Shown here one piece after another: positions 1-5,269 of a stretch of DNA of 5,269 nt. Origin of the DNA: an archaeon (GTDB lineage: Archaea; EX4484-52; B79-G9). The notes beneath the pieces are model-generated. The model did no database searches and was not told where the DNA came from. It worked only from the letters and a program-made list of their open reading frames with translations. Each line of letters opens with the position of its first letter. Within the stretch, counting starts at the first letter, position 1. The DNA is taken from contig WSZW01000100.1 in assembly GCA_013139905.1 (NCBI GenBank), positions 1 to 5,269 on the forward strand. Reading direction: 5' to 3'. The translations under genes were made by a program, and so were the position numbers.

Positions 1-204
1 GTTAATTGCGCCAATCAGATAATTAGCATAAGCGATGTGTCAATAACCCAAAATTCAGATACAATAACACAATTTAATGATTCTGAAACATCAAAAACAT
101 TATCAAGTGCAACCGGCATTACAGAAACCGTGTGGGTTCGAATTCCTGCAAATGCGACTGTTACATCAACTGCACTTACAATTACCGGGCAGGCGTATGA
201 GTGA
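1..204 (+). CDS. Type IV pilin-like protein, C-terminal part (5' truncated by window edge)
   Basis: The frame is open from base 1 and ends at TGA 202-204, giving 67 residues ([16 protein letters not shown]... to ...ITGQAYE). It aligns without gaps to residues 51-117 of the complete pilin-like gene at 3074-3427: 171/204 bases and 55/67 residues identical by hand count. The hydrophobic class III signal segment that identifies the family lies off the left edge, so the pilin call rests on this paralogy. The part present is Ser/Thr-rich, looks like the beta-rich C-terminal domain of a small pilin, has one cysteine (residue 3 of the fragment) and two sequons (NDS, NAT), all shared with the paralogue. 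The stop codon sits directly before the large surface-protein gene at 210, so the two are probably cotranscribed. The promoter is outside the window. Coding status is very likely; the exact role (major pilin, minor pilin or adhesin partner) is unknown. Confidence 0.85.
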   Translation, partial: VNCANQIISISDVSITQNSDTITQFNDSETSKTLSSATGITETVWVRIPANATVTSTALTITGQAYE

Positions 205-205
205 T
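201..205 (+). promoter_or_regulatory. Shine-Dalgarno-like GTGAT overlapping the pilin stop codon
   Basis: GTGAT can pair with the archaeal anti-SD (complement AGGAGGTGAT) and lies 4 bases before ATG 210. It includes the TGA stop of the upstream pilin, so termination and reinitiation are probably coupled. The GTG at 201 is itself in frame with the large gene and would give a 4-base GTGA stop/start overlap. At the second copy of this junction (3424-3434), however, the equivalent GTG reads GTG ATT TTA TGA and stops at once, so the conserved start is the ATG. The spacing is short for a classical archaeal SD, so simple reinitiation is an alternative. Confidence 0.5.
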
Positions 206-209
206 TTTT

Positions 210-3038
210 ATGGAAATGATACATGCAAAAACAGATAGAATTCTTTTGTTTCTTTTAACGTTTATGCTCTCGATGAGTATGCTTGGCGGGGCAGTTAGCG
301 CAACAGAGTATTATGTGAAGACCGATGGCAATGATGGTGCAGACGGTCTTTCATGGGCTAATGCATGGCAGACGATAAACCATACGCAGGCAAATGTAGC
401 GGTCGGTGACGGCCAGTGGCGTCAGGATAATGACCCCACCAATATTGAAATATTAAAAGATGAGGCAATAAACAATTATGGCAGTCTGAAATGGTTTTAT
501 CTTGATGATTCTCCTGAGGGCTGGGGTTCATGGCATGGATTATTCAATGTCGTCCACCTTGCGTCAGGCATATATGATGAGACTTCTGATTTCATATTCA
601 ATCCGCCTGCATGGACTCGGTGGGAAGGCGCAGGAGTTGATGACACCACTTTGTTTACAATCGGATGGTATAATAATTATTTTCAGATAACCAATGATTA
701 TGTGGTTATCACAAACGGCACCATAGGATCAATGTATGATCCTACGTTTATAGTAAACAGTTCTGACTTAGCGATGATTGATGTTGGCATTGGCGGATCG
801 TGGAGGGGCTATCCTACGAACCTTTTATTTGAAGATTGTGTTCTGGCAAGCGGTGCAGCAATGATTGGCGCGCTTGAGTTTAACTACGTTACGGATTCCC
901 GCTTTATTAATATACCGCACGGGTTGGGGCCGACGAGTTGGATTAATATACATGGGGCTCGAAATAGATTTGAATCTGTTACTGCTTATGTTGAGAACAC
1001 TTTTACTTTATCGGGTGATGATATTGTAGTTACCGGATGTTCAGGCGAGTTTACTTTATGTGGTGACAGCGGAATCACAATTGACAACACAACATTTGAT
1101 GATACTCTAGTCATCAAGAAACATGTTGGTATATCTAATATTGGGGACCTGACAGATAACCCACTCCATATTTGTTTCGACGGAACCTATATGTGGGTGA
1201 CAGAACGTAGAAATGACAAATGTTACCAGTACGATCAAAACACAGGAGATTCCCTGAAATCATGGAGTGCCCCGGCGCATGAGCCGCGTGGGATTGCATG
1301 GGACGGATCACATTTATGGGTGGTTTGTACAATTGGCGGCACCATATGCTATGAAACTGATACTGATGGGAATGTTTTATCTCAATTTAATATATGCGGT
1401 TCTGCACTCACATGGGTCGATGGGTATCTTTATACATACTGCTCAAATAGTTTTTATAAATATGATACAAGCGGAACTGTAGTAGATATCTATCCAGTAG
1501 ATGTTCCAGCTACCGCACTTGCGTACGATGGAACATATATCTGGGGGATACAGAGTGGTGTGGAGAGTATAATAAATAAGTTCAGCGTGACTGGAGAGTT
1601 GTTGGAGTCGATAGATACTGAAATCTATAGGTATATTACGGCATGGTTTTCTGGGATAGCAGCCGATACTGATAACCACATATGGATAATGCAGGATGAT
1701 CAAGGAGCGAATTCTCATACTTTTCTTATAGGTGATGGCCTGCAAAAGTGCACTGATTGTGATATTACACAGGTCTATACTGAGGATGGTGCAACCTTAT
1801 CTCATATCAGAACGGATAAAAAATTTTACGATACATCTGCAGGTAATGCATGGACCACAGTAACATCCGCGCAGACATCGCTTAAAATACCGGCAAATAC
1901 AGCATCAACAACCCTTACAGAAAGACCATTTTTGATAAATACGGCCAACACCATAGACATGCTGATAACAACATGGCAGACATCAGGCGACTACATCAAA
2001 AAGTTCAACGCATCGTGCGCAGCACCTGCGGCAACATTCACATACACAATAGGCGATATGCCGCTAAACACAAATGTGCGGATAAGCACTAACACTGGCT
2101 GGGAGAATACGCATACAACTGACGGCTCCGGCCAGTTCACAGGCACTTATGACGGTGGCTGGAGCGAAAAGGAATTCACAATAGAATTGCTGACAGGTTC
2201 CCTTATAGCATACAACCCTGGCGGAACACTGTACAATATTGTTGATTCAGGCGGCAGCATCTCCTACGAAGGAAATGTTACTTCAATCAACTATACTGTC
2301 TGGGAGATGGCAAGCACAGGAAGCGATGCAAATGTGTCGTATAATTCCCCTGTTGGCCTTGAGATTGCCAACATAACAGTTCATTCAGGAACAGTTGACT
2401 TGTGGAACATCACAAGCGGGCTTGCCTCAGGGACGCAGTATGAGCTGTACAACAGCACTTCCGACCTTTTGGAATTCCATGATGCATTGCCGGATGGCTC
2501 TGTGAATTTCACAACAGACCTGGTTTCAGGGAGCTACAAAGTACAGGAATTATATGATCCTCAATACCCATCAGATGTTAATTTTTCTGTTGATGGAAAT
2601 CGGGTTTATACGGGCACGGGAAATTTGACCTCGTCAGTTTCAATGCCTGATTTTTCAGAAGAATTGAACAGCTATATTTCATCATGCACACCTGACGGGG
2701 ACGGATACTGCGATGTCCCTTTGGAATTCGAGTTCTCGGATGCAGGAAACCTGGATATAAGCAGTCTTTCTGTAGCATACACCGATGGAGGGACAAAAGC
2801 GCAAGCGCTTGTAACGAGCGAAGGCCTTGAGGATACTGTGCTTAAGAACTTTTGGTTCGCATCAACAACAGGCAACATCTGCAGGTTAAATTCGGAAGAA
2901 ATTCCTTTAACTGTGGGCGATATGTATATTGGAAGAAACACATCATGCACACTTACCTGCGACAATTTCGTTGCAGTCCGCGCAACAACAACGTGCGGTA
3001 CGAATGATGAGTTTACAGGCACGCCAAACGGTTGTTAA
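210..3038 (+). CDS. Secreted multidomain surface protein (beta-helix-like, beta-propeller-like, sequon-rich stalk, Cys-rich C-terminus)
   Basis: A 942-residue protein if started at ATG 210, chosen by homology with the start after the second pilin; GTG 201 and ATG 216 are alternatives. Residues 1-31 are a Sec signal peptide (hydrophobic core about 11-28, cleavage likely after AVSA). Residues 34-56 (YYVKTDGNDGADGLSWANAW) match the usual opening of right-handed parallel beta-helix surface proteins, and short beta/turn repeats continue to about 305. Residues 316-508 look like a beta-propeller, with the blade motif xDGxxxW recurring as FDGTYMWV (323), WDGSHLWV (364), a degenerate VDGYLYTY (403), YDGTYIWG (439) and TDNHIWIM (486). 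Residues 600-780 look like beta-sandwich domains. Residues 789-860 contain VNFSVDG and SSCTPDGDGYCDVP, resembling modules of archaeal secreted proteins. There are 19 cysteines, the last being the final residue, and no C-terminal membrane anchor. No catalytic residues are recognised; an adhesive or structural extracellular role is inferred. It follows a pilin gene by 5 bases. Confidence 0.85.
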   Translation: MEMIHAKTDRILLFLLTFMLSMSMLGGAVSATEYYVKTDGNDGADGLSWANAWQTINHTQANVAVGDGQWRQDNDPTNIEILKDEAINNYGSLKWFYLDDSPEGWGSWHGLFNVVHLASGIYDETSDFIFNPPAWTRWEGAGVDDTTLFTIGWYNNYFQITNDYVVITNGTIGSMYDPTFIVNSSDLAMIDVGIGGSWRGYPTNLLFEDCVLASGAAMIGALEFNYVTDSRFINIPHGLGPTSWINIHGARNRFESVTAYVENTFTLSGDDIVVTGCSGEFTLCGDSGITIDNTTFDDTLVIKKHVGISNIGDLTDNPLHICFDGTYMWVTERRNDKCYQYDQNTGDSLKSWSAPAHEPRGIAWDGSHLWVVCTIGGTICYETDTDGNVLSQFNICGSALTWVDGYLYTYCSNSFYKYDTSGTVVDIYPVDVPATALAYDGTYIWGIQSGVESIINKFSVTGELLESIDTEIYRYITAWFSGIAADTDNHIWIMQDDQGANSHTFLIGDGLQKCTDCDITQVYTEDGATLSHIRTDKKFYDTSAGNAWTTVTSAQTSLKIPANTASTTLTERPFLINTANTIDMLITTWQTSGDYIKKFNASCAAPAATFTYTIGDMPLNTNVRISTNTGWENTHTTDGSGQFTGTYDGGWSEKEFTIELLTGSLIAYNPGGTLYNIVDSGGSISYEGNVTSINYTVWEMASTGSDANVSYNSPVGLEIANITVHSGTVDLWNITSGLASGTQYELYNSTSDLLEFHDALPDGSVNFTTDLVSGSYKVQELYDPQYPSDVNFSVDGNRVYTGTGNLTSSVSMPDFSEELNSYISSCTPDGDGYCDVPLEFEFSDAGNLDISSLSVAYTDGGTKAQALVTSEGLEDTVLKNFWFASTTGNICRLNSEEIPLTVGDMYIGRNTSCTLTCDNFVAVRATTTCGTNDEFTGTPNGC

Positions 3039-3050
3039 AACTTATATATA
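3034..3050 (+). promoter_or_regulatory. Archaeal promoter (BRE-like A-rich stretch plus TATA box) for the pilin gene
   Basis: TTATATATA at 3042-3050 is a close match to the archaeal TATA box and is preceded by an A-rich BRE-like stretch (TTAAAAC, 3035-3041). It overlaps the stop codon region of the upstream gene. Archaeal transcription normally starts about 25 bases from the TATA centre, which puts the start at about 3070-3074, at or just before ATG 3074. No Shine-Dalgarno sequence lies before that ATG, in agreement with a leaderless mRNA. The promoter would drive the pilin and, through the 4-base gap, the following repeat protein. Confidence 0.7.
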
Positions 3051-3073
3051 CTACTAAAACCCATTATTTTATT

Positions 3074-3427
3074 ATGAAAAAAGCAGTTTCGCCGTTAATT
3101 TCTGTAATTTTGGTTCTAGTTTTTACCGTTGCCATAGGTACTGCAATTTTAGGTTGGCTAACAACTTACACAAAAACAACAACTGAAGCAGCTTCAAGCG
3201 GAACTACTGGAACACAAGGCGTAGTTAATTGCGCCAATCAGATAATTTCCATTAGCGATGTTTCAATAACCCAAAATTCAGATACAGTAACACAGTTTAA
3301 TGATTCTGATACCTCAAAAACATTCTCAAGTGCAACCGGCGATACATTTACAGCATACGTTAAAATTCCTGCAAATGCGACCGTAACTACAACAATACTT
3401 ATACTTACAGGGCAGGCATACGAGTGA
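3074..3427 (+). CDS. Archaeal type IV pilin-like protein with class III signal peptide
   Basis: 117 residues. The N-terminus [20 protein letters not shown] is the archaeal pilin signature: a short positively charged leader (MKKA), a prepilin peptidase site probably between A4 and V5, then a hydrophobic helix to about residue 29 (GTAILGWL) that would form the pilus core or a membrane anchor. It resembles the archaeal pilin N-terminal family (PF07790/DUF1628 type). Residues 30-50 are a Thr/Ser/Gly-rich linker and 51-117 a small beta-rich domain with one cysteine (C53) and two sequons (NDS, NAT). The frame also runs back to TTG 3032, but that would add 14 residues before the charged leader, overlap the upstream stop and run through the TATA box, so ATG 3074 is the start. 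It is a paralogue of the partial gene at 1-204 and lies 4 bases upstream of a secreted repeat protein. Which pilus it belongs to cannot be told, since no assembly genes are in the window. Confidence 0.9.
   Translation: MKKAVSPLISVILVLVFTVAIGTAILGWLTTYTKTTTEAASSGTTGTQGVVNCANQIISISDVSITQNSDTVTQFNDSDTSKTFSSATGDTFTAYVKIPANATVTTTILILTGQAYE
3224..3427 (+). repeat. Diverged duplicate of 1-204 (pilin C-terminal coding region)
   Basis: Bases 1-204 and 3224-3427 align end to end with no gap and 33 mismatches. The first 24 bases are identical. Mismatches are uneven: 11 in the first 120 bases and 22 in the last 84. The copy continues as far as the stop and the T-rich junction before the next start codon. 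This is an old gene duplication rather than a recent one, with the copies lying 3223 bases apart in direct orientation. Confidence 0.9.
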
Positions 3428-3428
3428 T
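3424..3428 (+). promoter_or_regulatory. Shine-Dalgarno-like GTGAT at the second pilin/surface-protein junction
   Basis: The same GAGTGATTTT arrangement as at 199-209, here 3 bases before ATG 3432 and overlapping the pilin TGA (3425-3427). Its conservation between the two cassettes supports translation of the downstream gene from the pilin transcript. Spacing is short, so coupling by reinitiation is as likely as true SD pairing. Confidence 0.45.
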
Positions 3429-3431
3429 TTT

Positions 3432-5269
3432 ATGAAAAAATTATTACCAATACTACTAGTAATTTGTTTAATGCCGACAGTTGATGCACTACCATTTAAC
3501 TCAACTTGGGATACAACAAAAGCGGGATCTGCATCAAATACTATTATACTCCCATTAGAAAATGGCGGAATTTATAATTTTGTAGTGGATTGGAATGATA
3601 GCACATCAAGCATTATAACTACGTGGGATAGTGTTAATAAAACACATACATATGCCGCTCCTGGAATATACAACATTTCAATATCAGGAACGATAATTGG
3701 ATTTCGTTTTAATAACGGCGGAGATAAATTAAAAATCATTGATATTTCTCAATGGGGTGATTTGAACGTTGGCAATAACGGTGGTTATTTTTACGGATGT
3801 TCGAATTTGGATTCGACAGCAACGGATGCGTTAAATTTGACTGGTACGACAACTATGTATTCTATGTTTCGTTCCGCTAGTTCATTTAATGGCAATGTAA
3901 GTATCTGGGATACTTCAAGTATTACGACAATGGAGCGTATGTTCTATTCTGCTTCGGCATTCAATGGTAATATCAGTGCATGGGATACATCCAGTGTAAC
4001 AAATATGCGGTTTATGTTCTTTTCCGCCGACGCGTTCAATCAGGATATTGGTGCATGGGATGTGTCGAGTGTTACAGACATGTATTATTTATTTGGTTGG
4101 ACCGATGATTTCAATCAGGATATCGGCGCCTGGAATGTATCGAATGTTATAACTATGACGTATATGTTTTATGGAGCTTCATCTTTCAATGGTAATATTA
4201 GTGCTTGGGATGTGTCGAGTGTGACATGCATGGATTACATGTTAGGTTGGGCCGATGATTTCAATCAGGATATAGGTGCTTGGGATGTTTCGAGCGTAAC
4301 AAATATGGGTGATATGTTCTATAGTGCTTCATCTTTCAATCAGGATATTAGTGCTTGGGATGTGTCGAGCGTGACAAGCATATATGAAATGTTCGCTTGG
4401 ACCGACGCTTTTAATCAGGATATTGGCGCCTGGGATGTGTCGAGTGTTACGAGCATGTGGCGCATGTTCTATGGCGCTTCATCTTTCAATCAGGATATTA
4501 GTGCGTGGAATGTTTCGAGCGTAACAAATATGGGTGATATGTTCGTTCATGCTTATGCTTTTAATCAGGATATTGGTACATGGGATGTTTCAAGCGTAAC
4601 GGATATGTTTAGCATGTTTGGTTCTGCTTCGGCATTCAATGGTAATATCAGCGCGTGGGATACATCCAGTGTAACAAATATGTATGGTATGTTTGGTTCT
4701 GCTTCGGCATTCAATGGTAATATCAGTGCATGGGATACATCCAGCGTTACGGATATGGGTAGTATGTTCTCTTCTGCTTCGGCATTCAATGGTAATATCA
4801 GCGCGTGGGATACATCCAGTGTAACTAATATGGCCAACATGTTCAAAAGTGCCAATTTATTTAATCAGAATATAGGTGGATGGGATGTATCAAAAGTAAC
4901 TGATATGGATGAGATGTTTGAAAACACACCATTCAATCAAAATTTAGGTGATTGGAATGTATCACTTTGCACCGATTTCGTAGAAATGTTTAATGGCGCA
5001 ACACTATCCACACAAAATTATGATAATCTGTTGGTGGGGTGGGCTAATCAAACACTTCAAAATGGAATTTCATTTCATGGCGGGAATTCCAAATACAGAT
5101 CATCTGAAGCTATATCTGCAAGAAATGATACAATTATAGGGATATATGGTTGGACTATAACTGACGGTGGTTTAGCACCACCAATAACTTCAATAAACGT
5201 CAATTTCTCTGTTGATGGAATTCAGATATACTACAACACCGTAGAGTTTATAACTTCTCAAACAATGCC
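3432..5269 (+). CDS. Secreted BspA-like / DUF285 repeat surface protein (3' truncated by window edge)
   Basis: The frame is open from ATG 3432 to the right edge without a stop: 612 complete codons. Residues 1-19 are a signal peptide ([19 protein letters not shown], cleavage probably after VDA). Residues 20-100 resemble the PKD-like N-terminal domain usual in BspA-type proteins (VDWND..., [16 protein letters not shown]), followed by the family segment [10 protein letters not shown] and GYFYGCSNL (about 108-125). Residues 152-525 are fifteen units of about 25 residues with consensus [20 protein letters not shown], the DUF285 / 'BspA family leucine-rich repeat surface protein' repeat. Residues 526-580 ([18 protein letters not shown]... 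to GWTITDGG) are the usual C-terminal cap. After a short APP linker, residue 590 begins VNFSVDG, matching the C-terminal module of the protein at 210-3038. Such proteins are known or presumed adhesins; a binding target cannot be read from the sequence. It follows the pilin gene by 4 bases and is probably cotranscribed from the promoter at 3042-3050. Confidence 0.88.
   Translation, partial: MKKLLPILLVICLMPTVDALPFNSTWDTTKAGSASNTIILPLENGGIYNFVVDWNDSTSSIITTWDSVNKTHTYAAPGIYNISISGTIIGFRFNNGGDKLKIIDISQWGDLNVGNNGGYFYGCSNLDSTATDALNLTGTTTMYSMFRSASSFNGNVSIWDTSSITTMERMFYSASAFNGNISAWDTSSVTNMRFMFFSADAFNQDIGAWDVSSVTDMYYLFGWTDDFNQDIGAWNVSNVITMTYMFYGASSFNGNISAWDVSSVTCMDYMLGWADDFNQDIGAWDVSSVTNMGDMFYSASSFNQDISAWDVSSVTSIYEMFAWTDAFNQDIGAWDVSSVTSMWRMFYGASSFNQDISAWNVSSVTNMGDMFVHAYAFNQDIGTWDVSSVTDMFSMFGSASAFNGNISAWDTSSVTNMYGMFGSASAFNGNISAWDTSSVTDMGSMFSSASAFNGNISAWDTSSVTNMANMFKSANLFNQNIGGWDVSKVTDMDEMFENTPFNQNLGDWNVSLCTDFVEMFNGATLSTQNYDNLLVGWANQTLQNGISFHGGNSKYRSSEAISARNDTIIGIYGWTITDGGLAPPITSINVNFSVDGIQIYYNTVEFITSQTM
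3885..5006 (+). repeat. Fifteen tandem 75-base (25-residue) DUF285 units
   Basis: Units begin at 3885 and every 75 bases to 4860, each opening TT(T/C)AA(T/C) (Phe-Asn); unit 14 is one codon shorter (24 residues), so unit 15 starts at 4932. Two subtypes alternate: FNQDI(G/S)AWDVSSVT, and [14 protein letters not shown], which carries an N-glycosylation sequon (units 1, 2, 11, 12, 13; unit 5 is a hybrid [14 protein letters not shown]). Units 3-8 also show a two-unit, 150-base period: unit ends alternate GWTDD / YGASS / GWADD / YSASS / AWTDA / YGASS. Units 11-13 share most of their first 45 bases, as expected for recent unit duplication. Confidence 0.95.

Noticed and set aside
201..209. GTG 201 as start of the first large gene
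   Set aside because: Possible, but the equivalent GTG at the second junction runs into a stop after three codons, so the conserved start is the ATG at 210.
15..224. Reverse-strand 69-codon open frame over the first pilin fragment
   Set aside because: Antisense of a conserved coding sequence.
1443..1745. Reverse-strand 100-codon open frame opposite the propeller-like region
   Set aside because: The + strand frame here has regular blade motifs; the antisense product shows no recognisable features.
2672..3022. Reverse-strand 116-codon open frame opposite the C-terminus of the first large protein
   Set aside because: Fully opposite a well-supported coding region with clear domain features; no promoter or family similarity seen.
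3032..3073. TTG 3032 as start of the second pilin gene
   Set aside because: It would place 14 residues before the charged class III leader, overlap the upstream stop and put the TATA box inside the gene; ATG 3074 gives a normal prepilin.
3064..3073. T-rich stretch (TTATTTTATT) as a terminator for the first large gene
   Set aside because: It lies between the TATA box and the pilin start and is only weakly T-rich, so it is better explained as the promoter's initiation region.
4565..4855. Reverse-strand 96-codon open frame with an internal repeat ([15 protein letters not shown])
   Set aside because: It is the antisense of the DUF285 units; its repeat is merely the 75-base coding repeat read backwards, and it has no signals of its own.
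3885..5006. Regularly spaced repeats as a CRISPR array
   Set aside because: The 75-base period is an exact multiple of codons, has no unique spacers, and codes for a known surface-protein repeat.

Overview
The window most likely comes from an archaeon, possibly a DPANN or otherwise little-studied lineage, though the phylum cannot be fixed from sequence alone. Three things point to archaea: an archaeal-type class III pilin N-terminus (MKKAVSPLI followed by a hydrophobic helix), a TATA box placed so that the pilin mRNA would be almost leaderless, and large secreted proteins rich in N-glycosylation sequons. All genes read on the + strand and coding density is very high.

Layout: (1) 1-204, the C-terminal 67 codons of a small type IV pilin-like protein cut by the left edge. 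(2) 210-3038, a 942-residue secreted multidomain protein: signal peptide, beta-helix-like region, beta-propeller-like region, sequon-rich beta-sandwich-like stalk, and cysteine-rich C-terminus. (3) 3039-3073, a 35-base gap holding a clear TATA element. (4) 3074-3427, a complete 117-residue pilin-like gene whose last 67 codons align gap-free with the first partial gene (171/204 bases, 55/67 residues identical by hand count). (5) 3432-5269, a secreted BspA/DUF285-type repeat protein with fifteen 25-residue units, open to the right edge and at least 612 codons long.

The central observation is that the region is two copies of one two-gene cassette: [small pilin-like protein] followed within a few bases by [large secreted surface protein]. 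The pilins and the pilin/adhesin junction (GAGTGATTTT(T)ATG) are conserved, but the large proteins have unrelated heads. The second large protein nevertheless begins, at the right edge, a stretch that aligns gap-free with the start of the C-terminal module of the first (VNFSVDG..., 11/23 residues). This suggests a modular surface-display family: a conserved pilin partner and conserved C-terminal module with exchangeable ectodomains. Joint function (pilus-associated adhesin, pilin-dependent display or export) is inference; no secretion ATPase, platform protein or prepilin peptidase gene lies in the window.

No RNA gene, CRISPR array, insertion sequence or convincing terminator was seen. No stretch over 300 bases lacks a gene.
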